DNA of 64,000 nucleotides from Plasmodium malariae (GCF_900090045.1 NC_041779.1:1823001-1887000); one strand, 5' to 3'. Counted from the first letter of the stretch, positions 14,201 through 28,330 are shown. Program-made: numbers and translations. The notes: a model not told the origin generated them from the sequence alone.

Positions 14201-14674
14201 AATATGGATGTTAGTTAGCTAGTTAAAATTATTTCTTTTTCATAATTCTGTGTTTTTATTACTTATAAATTTGCATAAAATATTTGTGCTTCACTTTCAT
14301 ATATTTTTTTTTTTACCTTGATAAAATTTTTACAGTGTTATTTGTATATGAGTTATATACAGTCTTATAAGCATTGTATTCATATGTTATTACATTTGTA
14401 TTGTTATTTTTGAAAAAATTTTCCTGAACTTTTTTTTTTTTCTATTATATATTCCCTTTTAATTGTTCAAGTTTTTTATATTATATGTTGATAGACATAT
14501 ATTATGGAACATTTATAAATTACAATTTTGTAAAATATATGGTGCATAATAACTTCTGTGTGCCGAATATGTTTTATAATTTTTAGAAACATTTATCTGT
14601 ATTGCAGGATTTTTCTTATACATATATTTATATTTTTTCTTATTGAATATCGAATAAAGTATACGCGATATTAA
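11207..14674. other. AT-rich intergenic stretch upstream of STP1
   Basis: This is the 5' side of STP1, so it should include its promoter, but no motif could be tied to it. Two short perfect inverted repeats were seen: ATGGATCT/AGATCCAT at 13911-13937 and TCTAGTT/AACTAGA near 13543-13567. No gene was recognised. Confidence 0.55.
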
Positions 14675-14677
14675 TAA

Positions 14678-14947
14678 GTATTAAATAAATTGCATATTCG
14701 TGTAAGAAACATTATTAAAACAGTAATTCTTTGTAGTAACAATTTACAGATATGGTGTAGAACGTTCACATATTTGAATAAATTCATTTATAGTTCTAGA
14801 CAAAATGAAAAAGCAAATACTTCTGTAAATGATAATGTAATTATTTTAAATAAAATGATAAATTCATACAATGTAGTTTCAGACGTTATTTCTTCTGGTA
14901 TCAGTAAATCCACAAATGAACATTTTACTGGAACTATATATCGTTAA
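14678..14947 (+). other. unrecognised open fragment, possible exon or relic
   Basis: An open stretch of about 89 codons without an ATG start, ending at TAA 14945-14947. Its composition (Cys, Trp, Arg, Ser and Asp spread along it, e.g. LCSNNLQIWCRTFTYL) is less skewed to Lys/Asn/Ile/Phe than random frames here, so it may be a real exon or the remnant of one. A possible acceptor (TGTATTGCAG, near 14614) lies upstream, but an in-frame stop separates it from this stretch. No family was recognised. It sits about 2.7 kb upstream of the decayed fam-l-like gene on the same strand. Confidence 0.3.
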
Positions 14948-16967
14948 TTTTCATTACTTTCATGCAGTACATTAATATACTTTAAAAGATGTACCCTTAT
15001 TCTCATAATCATATGATTTTTACGAGTGTTATATTCATTTTAAAATTTTTCCAAATGTGAAAAAACTTATTTAATTTAGTGTAACATATCTACCTATATG
15101 TCTACTATATGATCAATTATATTTTGTAGTTTATCTGTGAAGTCTACATATATAATTGAATTAAGTAACATTTTAGAAATAGTGAAACAAATAATTTATG
15201 TGTTAAATTATAAAAATATGTAAAAAATAAAACATACACTTATTATAAAAAAATAATATTTGTTTCCTTGGTAGATAATACATGAAACCATATAAAGAAT
15301 ATGTTATTTTCGGTACAAATCAATTATATAAATAAATAATTTATTTGTTGTAGATATAGTATTACGTATTATAAATATGAAGATTATATTTTGAAAATTA
15401 AAATTTAACATTGCTCTTCTTTTAACTTGTTTAATCATTATGTATTTATAATATAATTCATTAAATATATAAAAGATATTTGAAATGCAGGTGAAGATTA
15501 TTGAGATATATGTATATAAAAAAAAATAAACTTATGCTTTATATACGTAATAATGAAAAAATAAAATAATTTACTAAGAAATTAAACTTTTTATATATAA
15601 CCTCTGAAATTAGGAAAAATATAAATAATTTATGCAAATATGTGTTTACTTTTTAAAAAAAGGCTTAAAAAATATTTATAAAAAACCAATGTTATTAAAC
15701 TTAAAAAATTTTATTATAAATAAATATCTTGCAGAATTTTGCTATACAAAGTGTTCAATTTGACAATGTGATTTATAAGTTATTTGTATATTATTATGCA
15801 TATTAAAAATGTTTTTGGGTATATTTTATATAAAAACATAAAATGTACATAAAAATGGGAAATTAATAAGTTCTGAAAAATCTTAAAAGAAACTAAATAA
15901 TAATCTCCATATATGACGTGGCTATAATAATATACATATTCATTAAAACAAAAAAATATATTAGTGTTAATTTAAATCTTTTTTTGTTTTTGGAAATTTA
16001 AGAATAGTTTTTCAAATTTAGCTATTTTTTTAATTCTTTTAATTGTTTTATTTAAAGAAAAATTTTCATTGAGCTAAACATAAATATAAAGTTTTATTAT
16101 AGGATTATTACAGTATATAATTTTGTATATGATATATTCATAATTGTCATAGCTAAGGATACTATGCATAAAGAATAAAAATATTAAAAAATAATATATT
16201 TTTTTGCTAAAGTTATTTTTAACAGTATATTATTTTTTTGTGTTCATCTTAGTATATGTATCCTTAGAATTTGTCCTGAATTTTTTGTTTTGCAAAAGAA
16301 AAAATAAAATAATAATATATTATTTCTAAAATTTTCTGAAATATATTACTAAAAAACGTATTTTATTAAAATATACTTATTCTTATTTATTGTTCATAAT
16401 ACAGCTCGTAAATTATACATATTTTTAAATATATTTCACTTGATATACCTTTGAATTGAGGAAATTATATTTTATATTTTTAAGGAAATTTTGCATCTCG
16501 TTTCTATTTCTTCTTATTTTCCATTATATTTATATTTTATCTAAACATATATTTTCATTTAAAAAACAGAAAAAAGTAATTAATTCCATGAATTTACAAG
16601 GTTTCATTTACAAATAATGATATATATTAAGAGTATTTAAATTTTATTTTTTTAAAAATTATGCTACAAGTATGAATAATTTGTTTTTTTTTTTTTTGGT
16701 TACCTTAGAAATATATACATATTTTATATATTGTTGGACATCTTATTAATATGATTTTTTAAATATATGAAATATCATAAGGAATTCAATTTTTATCATT
16801 AATATAATGCATAATTTTTTCAAAATGTTTCTTTTTTTAATTAATATTCCTACTATGATATTGTTATGGTAATAAATATTTTTCAACAATAACAATCATT
16901 TGTTCTAAAATGTAACATTTACAAAAATAGAATAATTAATAAGAAAGATTCATTAAAATTACAAAAT
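14948..16967. other. AT-rich intergenic stretch
   Basis: Nothing coding and no repeat block was recognised. Confidence 0.55.
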
Positions 16968-17072
16968 ATTCTCTTAATATATAGAATAATACATAATCAG
17001 TATTCTATACATTTTACATTTAAAATATATTTATTATTTTGAAATATTAAAAGATCACATATATATATATAT
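16968..17072 (+). promoter_or_regulatory. diverged copy of the fam upstream element
   Basis: Contains ATTCTCTTAATATATAG, TATTCTATACATTTTAC and GAAATATTAAAAGATCACAT, matching in order and spacing the element found upstream of the other fam genes. It starts 443 bp before the ATG at 17411. TTATTTAATTA follows at 17099, 312 bp before the ATG. It is the weakest copy, in keeping with the gene being a pseudogene. Confidence 0.45.
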
Positions 17073-17410
17073 ATATATTGAAAAGTATTACATAAAAATT
17101 ATTTAATTACTGTATAATATTAAATTATGTATTTTGAATATTTTTGAATGAATATATGTTATATTATTATTATTATTAAAATTAATTTCTTATAAATAAT
17201 ATGAAAATAAAAATTATTTAATGCACTTTTAGTGATTTTATTCTTTATATTAATTGTTAGAAACATTTTAATTTTATATATGTTATTAGGTTTTTATATA
17301 TAAATAAAAAACTCACAAAATACGTAGAGTATCCGTTATAGTTAAAAAAGCATTATACGATTGTTTGTTGTTTTATTATTGAATATAGTAGTATTTTAAA
17401 AATATATATA

Positions 17411-18257
17411 ATGAAACAAAAAATTAAGTCAATATTTTTTATTAAAATTTGGATGTTTATTTTTTTAACTTGGATATTTCATTTTTACAATGAACTGGCT
17501 TAATAATATTATTTAGAGAAAGTTATATATTGTATTTTTGTATATATTAGTGTTATTTATTTGAATTTGAAAACGAAATTATTTATCTTTTTCAATAATA
17601 AATATTTAATTTTTTTTTATTAGTGTGCTTTAAATATATTGATAAAGAAGCAAAAGTATGATATAAAATTAGATTTAAGAAATTTTATATTACTAAGAGA
17701 ATTTGAAGAAAACAATGATTCAAATATTGTAAAGTCAGAACAAAAGATATCCAATGATAAGGAAAATGGTGAAAAGGTTATATCCAACATTCGAAATAGG
17801 AACAAAAAAACAAACATACAATTAAGGAGAAGTTCATTATATGAAGAATTCAATAAACTATATAAGGTACAAACAAAATTAATATATTGAGAAAACAAAT
17901 TGTCTCATTTTGAAAGAAATTATTTCAAGCAACTTGATTACATAGATTTTATTAGAAAAAATCCGTCAGTAATAGAGAATACCAAAAATTAGTATTTAAA
18001 AAGTTTGGATTATCAATGTATTTACCAACTCTAGTACTTTCGCGGGTGATATTAGAACCATTGATAGTTTTAGTTTGAGGTTATTTAAGTCCAGAAGGAA
18101 GTCCAAATTTAACAAAAAACTTTGTTTTAGGAACTAATGATAATATAATATAATATTTTTTGTATTACTGTGTATATTAATTGTCATATTGATAATATGG
18201 TCTACTTTTACTTATATGAAATTTAAAAAGAGAAGAATTAAGAGGAATAGAATTTAA
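17411..18257 (+). pseudogene. fam-l-like exported protein pseudogene
   Basis: Exon 1 (17411-17497) is an intact 29-codon signal-like exon starting MKQKIKSIFFIKI. The intron starts with GC instead of GT (GCTTAATAAT at 17498, against GTATTATAAT-like donors in the relatives) and ends at TTATTAG 17623. Exon 2 (17624 on) reads through a basic segment and SSLYEEFNKLYKVQTKLIY, then hits TGA at 17888. Beyond the stop, homology continues with ENKLSHFERNYFKQLDYIDF (the counterpart of the LEKKIFKELDYxxF fam-l block). After a frameshift near 17970 it continues with KFGLSMYLPTLVL, two more stops, a membrane span and a basic tail KFKKRRIKRNRI ending at 18257. The SLYEEFNKLYK segment differs from the other fam-l genes here, so it may belong to a sister family of exported proteins. 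Confidence 0.75.
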
Positions 18258-18424
18258 TAGGGAGAAATCAGATAAGATAGCAAAGAAAATGAATCCTCTT
18301 TTATTTATTAGAGTAGATATATTTTTTTAAAAAAAAAATATTTAATATATTAATTTGCATGGATAAAATTATGAGTAACTTGAGCATATAACAAAAAAAG
18401 TAAATGTACAAGGTTATTTGGAAA

Positions 18425-18719
18425 AATAATTTTAGTAACTTCTCCCTTTTCTTTAGTTTTGTTTATAGGAGTAGTTTTATTCACATTATCTACTTTAACA
18501 TATAAAATTACTATTAATCCAAAAAAATATTTAATACCTTTCCATTACTTTCCAGCTGTTCCTGTATATATCATATATTACTTATATGTCCATCTATACT
18601 AATAGTATTAGGTATTATACATATTTTGATGAAATTAGAAATATATGAAAAAATAAAGTTAAAAAATTATAGAAATTGTTATAAAGGTGATAATGTTCTA
18701 TGTAGGAAAAACATTTAAT
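18425..18719 (+). pseudogene. 3' relic of a second fam-like membrane protein
   Basis: Two hydrophobic stretches, FGKIILVTSPFSLVLFIGVV and, in another frame, CPSILIVLGIIHILMKL, are followed by IYEKIKLKNYRNCYK and a stop near 18719. The order (span, loop, span, basic KYEKIK-type tail) is that of fam-l exon 2 ends, but the frame is broken and no 5' half is visible. It lies directly behind the 17411-18257 pseudogene, so it looks like the tail of a tandem copy that lost its front. Confidence 0.5.
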
Positions 18720-21700
18720 ATCGTGAAATTAGATATATGATGCCCTAAAAAATGTCAAGTATAAATACTGCACGTACATAGAATTACTTAATTTTTATAA
18801 TAATATATATATGGAAATACCTCCTGTTATATAATATATAAAAATGTGTAATCTTAATAATAAGCGAATATGATTGTTTTATTTCTTATACTTGTATTTT
18901 AAAGAACTCTTTGAACTTAATTTAATACTTCAGTATAACGTGAATATGAGAATTTAAGTGTATTTGAATTTAAAACGTATGTATTCTCTATTTAATTCAT
19001 ATAAAAACGAGTTCAACTAGTATTATTTCCTTAAACTATCAGGAAAATTATTGTTATTACTCTTAAATGTTGTACTCATTTTGTTTTTATATCTTTTATG
19101 TTTATATAATGCAAAATGTTTGTTTCGCAATATAATAACAGAAATATGTGGTTTGTTTTAAATTAATTGTAAATGTCTTTTTTTTATAAAATAAATTGAA
19201 AAAAATTTATGTTATTGTTTTGGTAATAAGAAAATATATTTAATATTCAATATAAATGGTATCATGATAAAAGAATCGTAGTGCGTATTTACTAAAAAAT
19301 TCTTATCAATATATGTTTAAACTTTTGAAAGTTTTAAAAATTAAATTGTATATAGATAAAGGTACAACTAACAATAAACGAAGCAAAAATAAATAATTGT
19401 TTTTTGCATAACCATGTAAATATGTGTAAATTATTTTTATATTTATGATATGCATATATTTAAAAGAATTAAAATTTCAAAAATAAAGAATTAAAATAAA
19501 AGTTTATAGTTAAATGTATATTACATTTTTGTGCAGTTAGATTTTTTTCTTTATATTTAAAAGCTTAAAAATATATATAATATAAAAAAATATGAATAAT
19601 TCTACTTTTATATTAAATATCATAATTTATATATTAATACAAAATAATCATTTCTATTAATCTCATGTATGAACTTTTTTCGTGTTACAATGTTAATAAT
19701 GAATAAGTTTATTTGCATAAAACTGATGTTCGCACGCTACGTAATAAAAGAAAATATGGCATGGTGGAAAATTTTATTGTTATAAAATAGAAAATTATTA
19801 ACACAGAAATTCTAAAGAAATTGAAAATATATGTGTTATTCTTTAGTGAACGATATTTAGGAATTGTATTAGCCTTATGTATAATGTATTTATATAATAA
19901 TACATGAAATTATGGCTGATTACTGTGAAATTACAAAATTAATATTTTATATATTTATTGAGCATTTAAATATAAATATACAATAAAATAATAAAGTTAT
20001 TTCAAAAAAAAAAAATATGCTTTAATTTTTATTTTATTTACCATAATTTAATGATTTAAGTAAATTGTAATATTCTTATAATATAAATTTGTGTAATAAA
20101 TTTTACATTTAAATTATCCTTTCTGTTGTTGAAAAGTTTTGTTTTATATTTTATGATTGGATGTGATTATTATAATAAAAGATATAAAAAAAACTTTTTC
20201 ATTAGTCCATTATACTTAATACATATTGTCATGTTTATTTCCTTTACAATGTTCATATAAAAATATAGATTACAATTGAAGGATTTATTCAATTAACAGA
20301 AAATATAGTATTAATTTTTATTTTTATATTCAAGTAAAAAATGTTACTTTAATAAACTAAGTATATATACCATATTTATATTCATTTTGCTTTCTATATA
20401 TTAATATAATATGTTCTTTATTATAATAATAAAAATAATATAAATAATTGTTCCGGTATGAATATACCAACAGATGTGCAATAATACTAACTTTTTTTTT
20501 TTTTAATTTATTTTTTTTTAGTGTATGGTTGTACTAATGACATAATGAAAAGTAAAAAAAAATTTCACGACTGTGCAAACAAATTGAGTTTAATAATACT
20601 AATATAACTTTAAATCTTTTGAATTACTATATTAAAATAAATCTTTTTAATTTTTATCATAAATAATGAAGGATGATGTACAGACACTAATATTTTTAAA
20701 GATGTTCAAAGATATAAAAAAAAAATAAAAATTGACAATATGCTAGTACTATTGTAATAAAGTTACAATTTAAAATAAAAGCAATTTATACACTATATTA
20801 TATTTTTTTTTTTTTTTAAATATATTTCTTCTTTGCATATGTTGAATTAAATCATTTGAATACGAGAAACTAAATATATTATTATATTAGAAGGATTAAG
20901 GATTATATATACAGTTATCTAGGAGGATTATAAAAAATAGGATACTATTTTGATTAAGCATTGTATGCAAAGATATTATTGATAATAGAAACATTATTTT
21001 GCGTTATATAAAATTTTTAAAAAGTTATAGACATAAAAAATTATCAAACTACATATTATCTATGCATTCACATGGTCGATATTAGACACAATAATACCTT
21101 AATAAAATAGGAAAAAATAGGAAAATGATAATTTTTTATTAAATTTAATGAAGAATATAAAGTGATATATAAATTATGTTTATGAAAGAAGACTTTATAT
21201 AGGCTACTTTTTGAATGAGAATCAGAATTTTAACAATATTAGGGCATTAAGTAAATAATTAAAATTTCATATTTGAAGTTAGGACAAGGGAATCATTTAT
21301 TCATTGCTATAACTTTTGACGTTATAAATGGAATAATTGTCATAAGAATTCTGAAATCAATTATTTTTGCTTCCAATACAATTATAAATGGAAGAATTTA
21401 TAAATAATAAGCTTTATTTAAAATTTTGTTAAATATACAGAAAAAAAGAAATTTAACAGTATGCAATTAAGAATTCCATAATTATATAAAAATGTGAGGA
21501 AATAGATAATATAATAAATATATAAATGAAAAATTATTAAAAATTAATTCTTTTTAACGAAGTAATGATATGAGGAAATTGTAAGATATATATTTACATA
21601 TTAATAAATTATGTAAATTGTAGTTAATGCGAATAAATACATAAGAAAAGAGAATCTTTGATAAGGCTTGTTTATATAGTAAATAAAAAATATTTATTCA

Positions 21701-22564
21701 AAACAAGAAACAAGATAAAAAATATACTACATTTTACGGTATAAATAAAACTAGTTGACGAATAATTACATTTTATTTTCTAAATTTTTTAATAAATATT
21801 AATTAATTATAGAAACATGTTTTTGGAAATTAAAAGGAATGAGAACTACGTGTATATTCATTGAAAAATATCATTTAATGTAATTTAATTGTATCTTCTG
21901 ATATTTATATAATTGTAATATAAATGGTTTTTATGCAAATACTGTTAAATAAATATATATATATAACTCTAAAAGTTATATTTTTAGATAAAATATGAAA
22001 CTTCAATAATCTGAACCAACAATTAAAATATTAATAATTTCCTCCTATTAAGGGATACATATAATTATGTTAAGTCTTTTTTTTAAGATTAAACATGAAA
22101 AAATAAAGAATTCAAATATTATATAATTGTATTAGGTCGTATACTTTTTTACTATTAAACATATAAAATTGTATGTACCTTTAAAATACTGTCATAAATT
22201 TTAAAATTTATGAGATTAATTTTTTACAGCAAATATTTTTTTCATATTTATCCTAGTTTTAGATTTATTTATTAAATAATTTTATATATGTTAATTTAAA
22301 GAATTTATTTCCTAATAAAACTTATCTGTGGATAAGCAAATTTTGCACATTACTTAGTATTTTCCTATAGAAGAAGAGATATATAAAATTAGTAAAAAAA
22401 GTAATTATTGTAAACAATATATATAATAATTTAAACAATTTATTGTGTGACTTAATATAAGAATACGATTGACGTCTTTTTCTTAAATATAAGGGATTTT
22501 TACTTATATATTGATGTTTAAATGAATGATTATTATTACTTTGTTTGCTTTGGAATAAATCTGA
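18720..22564. other. AT-rich intergenic stretch
   Basis: No gene was recognised. Around 21230-21420 the plus strand has short broken open pieces rich in Cys, Trp, Tyr and Phe (e.g. INYFCFQYNYKWKNL) that may be worn coding sequence, but no family can be named. Confidence 0.5.
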
Positions 22565-22935
22565 TTAATTCTTTGAGTCTCCCTTTTTTAATGATGTATG
22601 TGAGTTTTTATGTTTTTCAGAATTATCATAATGTTTTAAGTTATATATTTTTTTTAAATTACATTCCATGTTGAATGAATCATGTTGTTTTGGAAATATT
22701 GTATATTGCATTAAATCAATAAATCTTTTTCGTAAAATGTTTTTATCCTCTAACGAATATATTCTTTCTACTAAGAAATCTTCACTTTGATATAATGAAT
22801 CATTTATTCTATTTTTTGATATTTTAGTTTTTTGTTTTTTGCTACTTATGTTTCACTACTTAGTAACCTTGTGAACCTTACATTGAATGTATTATTTTTT
22901 TAGTATCCATTGTACCATGATTTGCGATGGATGAT
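22565..22935 (-). pseudogene. exported-protein-like gene relic
   Basis: Read on the minus strand, a T-rich acceptor (CTTTATTTTTAG) at about 22940 leads into coding-like sequence containing NVRFTRLLSSE, a PEXEL-like motif. It is broken by stops and then continues in another frame as a 95-codon open stretch without a start (22852 to 22565): charged and coding-like, with NDSLYQSEDFLVERIYSLED, then LRKRFIDLMQYTIFPKQ, and a Lys/His/Ser-rich end. The layout (acceptor, PEXEL-like site, acidic helical body) fits a Plasmodium exported protein, but I do not recognise the family. No matching first exon was found upstream on this strand. Confidence 0.45.
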
Positions 22936-23102
22936 TAACTAAAAATAAAGATGAATATTCAACATTCAAAAATGGTATTTTATAAATTATTTGAATAAAA
23001 ATATATTCTCATATAAAAAAGCATAAAAAAAAATGAGAAAAATAATAATTTATATATAGCAATTATGGTACCTCATCCAGGTATTTCCAATTACATGTTA
23101 AA

Positions 23103-23201
23103 ATGGGAAAAATAATAGCTTTATTAAAGAAATTAAGCATATTTGTATTATGTTGTATAATGAATATTTTTAATGTTGATAAAACTTTTGAAATAATTAA
23201 G
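23103..23201 (+). pseudogene. orphan signal-peptide exon
   Basis: An ATG opens 33 codons, MGKIIALLKKLSIF then VLCCIMNIFNVDKTF, ending at a phase-0 GTATTAG donor-like site (23202). Length, hydrophobic core and exit phase match the first exons of exported-protein genes in this window. No second exon is visible in the next 2 kb, because every T-rich acceptor leads into stops. It is probably a first exon stranded by rearrangement, although a chance open frame cannot be excluded. It faces away from the minus-strand relic at 22565-22935. Confidence 0.35.
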
Positions 23202-26200
23202 GTATTAGACATATATAGTACTTTTGATAATATTTAGTAAATGTTTGATTTATAATTTATTTATTTTTGTTTTTTATTATAACAATATAAATAACAATAT
23301 ATATTTGTTTAAGTATAATTTTAGTTTATACTGGGAACGAAAAAATATATGTAATTAAAAAAAAAAAAATTAATAATAATTTTGTTTAAAATTGTCATTA
23401 AGTAGTATTATTGATATAAAATTAATAAAATATTATTTATTAAATTTAATGAATATAAAATTTCATAAAAATTATAATTCAGGAACGTACAACTTATTTC
23501 TAAAAAAGCAAAAATTATATATATTGTAAATATATAAAATATTTCATTAGGAATATAATAGAGGATAAAATAATAGTAGTACGATTTCCATTATTAAACA
23601 TGCAAAAAATTCTTTTAGAACAATTTTGTTTAAATCTGTTATTATATATAAAGTAAAAGCTCTTTAGAAATTGTATACTAATTATTTTGTAATACTTTTT
23701 AAAAATACTCTTGGAAAATATTATTATTGGACGAAGACGACTATATATAAGCGTAACAAAATTATAATATATTACATAGGTTTATATATAAATATATATG
23801 TACTATTGATTTTTAATATAATTATATATTTATTAATAAAAACAATGTTTGCGAAATATAATTATATAATACATACATAGTTTTACTTTATGTAGTAAAC
23901 AATATAAGAGATTTTTGACATGAATGAGAATTTAACAATATACTTCAATTAAACCTTGAAAGGGAAATACATACATATATATAGTTAGAAATTCTAATAA
24001 TATTGTTCTAGGAAGTATATTAAAATAATAAAATATGTACTCTTAATATACTTCGTTTTATGAATATTCCATTAATACAATTATAATAGGATAAAGTAGA
24101 AAAACAAAACAGATAAATAAAACAATATCCTTTTATAACATATTTTCTTCCAATATTTAACTCATATTATTTTTGTACATTATTTTATTTTTTTTCATAG
24201 TTTAAACAGTTGATTTGATTTTTGTTAAACACTTTTGTATTTATTAATTCTGTAAGTAGATTCTAGGAAAACAATATTTATTAAATCATGAGATATATTT
24301 TATAAAACTATTTAATGAAATTTTCGTGGAATGAACTATATTTGATAAAATAAAAAACATATAAAAAAAAAAAAAAAAGGAAAGAGTTTTACGTTTTGTT
24401 TATATGAAATATTTTATTTATTTTTTTACTTATTTTATTTTTTTTATTTCTTAACAATTTTATATATGTGTGAAATGTTTTTTTTTGTTTCTGTACTTCC
24501 AATTTTTGTTTTTGCATATATTATGAAAATTATATCTTGATACTGCATTTTACGAATTACATTTATTTAAAAGTGATATTTAATTATTAATGATTTATAT
24601 GATTTATTGGAGCCTTTTTAATAGTATAATAAATATATTATTTATTTATTTATTAAAAATGCAATATATATTACTATAAATGATATACACAATATGTAAA
24701 TTATTAACATAATATAATATAGTCGAAATTCTATTAAGTAAAACAGAACAAAGCAAGAAATATAATTAAAAGTAATTATATTTAAGAAAAAATAGTTTAA
24801 ATAACGAATTATATTTTCTATTTTTTTTTATTTAATATGTACAAATGCGCAAAGTAAGAACTATGGAATATTTTATTAAAATAAGTTACTTACATATTTA
24901 AATCTATAGTTGATATTATTTCATACTATTCTTTATAATTTAATATATATTAAAACAGGGAATACGCCCATAAATAATAATACATCTTCAATATAATATA
25001 AAAAAACTTATTTTGATGATAAATATATTTTTATTTTATGTACATACTTTTAGTTATTCGGATAAATATAGAGCCCAATCATAATGAAAAAAAAACTTTT
25101 TTTATATTTGATTGGACTAAGTACGAAATAAACTATATTTATACATATTACAATAATGTAAAATACGTGATATTACTGTTATATTTATTTAATATCGTTT
25201 AACCCTATTGAATTGCAACATTTCGTATTATATATAATATGTTTAATATATAATTCTACAATCATAGGACACATATTTCAAATTTTGATTGAATATTTTA
25301 TTACATATCTGTCTATTTAAATTCTGTGATATTAAAATTATTATGTTTTTATTAATTTTACTTTAATTTATAACATATTACTATTATTACAAATTATTAG
25401 ACAATAAAAAAAAAAATTATTTTTCTCCTTATCTAGTGACAGTGTGATGCATATTTATTTATCGTTTTGACATTATATAAATTCTATAGATGAATTTTTC
25501 ACAATAAATATCGTACATAGTAAATATTTTAATCTTGAATAATAATATTAATATTATTAACTAATATTAACATATTTTTATACAATAACTCTTTTTTCAT
25601 AGTGATATAATATATGCCCACAGAAGAATTACTATTTAATTTCACGTTGTTTTTTTTACCGAATTAAAATAGCTAACATGTTTCTTAATATAAGAACTTT
25701 TTATAATTGTCATAGAATCGTACTTAGCTGCATCCTATTATTTTGCAATATTATTATTATAAAAATTTATTCCATTAATTTTACTTTTTTTTATTTTTTT
25801 AAAACACATTTCACTTAACATGTTCAATTATATATTTTAGATTTCCAATGATTACTTTAGTTGAGAAGTTACTAATTAGAATTGAAGTACTATGTACTAA
25901 ATAGTACGTTTTGTAACTTAAATATATATGATAATTTTCAGAACAATGATTAGTTAAATGATAAATTTGTTCATCTAGATATTTCAAAATATTTATATTG
26001 TTTTCTATTTAAAACAACATCATTGTTCAAATGAAGTAAAATAGTATAAAAGATAGACCTTCGTATGAATACTGCCTTATTATAGAAATAATTCATTGTT
26101 ATAATTAATTAAATGGATGATATAAGAGCATTATTATTTTTAACTGAAATAATATATATTTTGAAAAAAACAAAATATACTTAAAATAATACAATAAATA

Positions 26201-28330
26201 TCAATATAATTATTGGAATTTATTATATAAATTCCTATTAAGTATCATCCGAATGTGCCTCTCGTGTTAATAGCTGTGCGAGTAAAAGTTTTATATAAAA
26301 TGAGATTCATTGAAATTCGAGGAGATCATGTACCTAGTTGACAATTTATATGAGCAGTCAACTTTTGTAGTTGCATAATTTTTACCAGTAACATACATAA
26401 TTTTGAAGTTCTGATAATTCGTACAAAAAATATCACCCTTTTGCATAATATGTCTTTATATAGATTATTATATAATCGTTCATGTTTTACACCATTTATG
26501 CAAAGATTATGTGTACTGATTAAAAAATGAGAACATTTTAGTAATGGTAAATTAAATAATTTTTATTTAAAATATACAAAAGGGAAAATTTTTAATTAGT
26601 TTTTCCCATTTTTTAAAGCAAAAAATATAAATATACATCATTAAATTATGATTGTAACAATATAATCTATATGTTACATTATATAAAAGTTGAGCATTTA
26701 AATGTATATGGTAATTTTTGATGGTATTTTACCATATAGCTAGTATAAATATGAAAATAATATTTAGAAATTTAATATCATTTTAAATTTAACTAATATT
26801 ATAGTTTTGCATTAAATATTAATAATATAATTTATTTAATATAAAAAAGGAAAATATAATAAACGTGTTAATTTCATATATATAATGACACTGTTCATTT
26901 ATTGTAAACATATATAATAGGGATGTAATTAAATATTATAAAGTAAAATGGAGCTAATGTATAAGATTTCCTATTTTCAGGAAAAAATAAATAATTTAGG
27001 TGAATACAAATATATATTTTAGAAAAAAGTCTTGAAAAATTATTTAGAGAAAATAAACGTTGCTAAAATTGAAAAGATTTATAAGTTAATTTTTAGAAGG
27101 AATTCATTATATAATGGACCTATATTACATAATTTATTTTATAAGTTATATATACATTTTATGGATATTTAAATGTTTTAATGTATATTTCATATAGAAA
27201 CATTAGCTATATGTAAAAATTTAGACGAAACTGTTGTGAGAAAACCTAAAAGAAACTATATAAGTATCTTTACGTACATTATCTCTGATTTTTTATGTTT
27301 ATTATAACAATGAAAATGTAATAGCATTATGTTTTTTAAATATATTACTTTGATACTTATTTAAAAAATTATATTTTATTCAGTAATTTTTACTAATTTT
27401 AAAATTACTCACATTCAAGCTATAAAAATTTAATAATAATAATAATAATATAAAGAAATATCACAAATGATTACAATAATTTTATGTGTATTGCTTTTAT
27501 AATGTTTATATTATTATATATAAAATATAACAATGGAAATATTGAGGGTAATATATTTTTGTTGTTAAACGTATTCTTAATAAAATATTCTTTATTTACA
27601 TATTTATGTAGGTTTATTAATCTACACCTATGAAACTCATTACCACAATAATATTTTTAAAAGAATAAATAAAAAAAAATATATTTATTTTAAAATTATA
27701 AATAGAAAAATTAATAAATCACGTATTTTAGTATAGTATATTGTTATACTTTGTAATTTAATATGTACATATTATATACTGCATATTATTTGTGAATTTA
27801 TTTAATTTGATATATTTATAAATTAATGAAATTTCATAAAATATTTCTATATAAGTATTACATTTAATCTTTTTTCCTCTTTTTATTTATACATTATTAT
27901 TAATTCTAAATATATATAATTAATTAAAAAAAAAAATAAAAAATTACGTAGTTAAATGTATCTATTTATAATTTAGAAAAAGAATAAGTTTAACTTAATT
28001 TAAATATGAAATTTTTAAGAATTATAAAGCTTTGATAAAAAATATCTCTTTATTCACATTTGGAATACATATACCTTTATATATTAAATAGCTCCATGTA
28101 AATATTCCTTTTATAAAAAAGTATACTCGATAAAATATTTTATGTACTTAAATATGAATTAGTATATTTGTTATAATTAATATAGCATAATATGTTTTTT
28201 TATTATTATAATTATTATATTATAATAATTAATATTTTATTTAAAATAACTTTTTCTTCAAGAGTACAAAGTTCATAAAATTAGAATTATTAATTTGATA
28301 ACAATCTTAATATTTAGAGAAATATATAAT
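23202..28330. other. AT-rich intergenic stretch with one less AT-rich patch
   Basis: No gene was recognised. A short stretch at about 26240-26530 is visibly richer in G and C and partly open on both strands. On plus it reads KYHPNVPLVLIAVRVKVLY and onward with two stops. On minus it reads HNLCINGVKHERLYNNLYKD and onward for about 60 codons. It may be a worn gene fragment and lies about 2.4 kb upstream of the fam-m gene. Confidence 0.45.

Noticed and set aside
17620..17898. 92-codon minus-strand frame
   Set aside because: Antisense of the fam-like exon 2 at 17624, and hydrophobic as expected for the reverse of Lys/Asn codons.
23671..23880. 69-codon plus-strand frame as a second exon for the orphan signal exon
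   Set aside because: No acceptor in phase, all Ile/Tyr/Lys, no charged body or tail like exported proteins.
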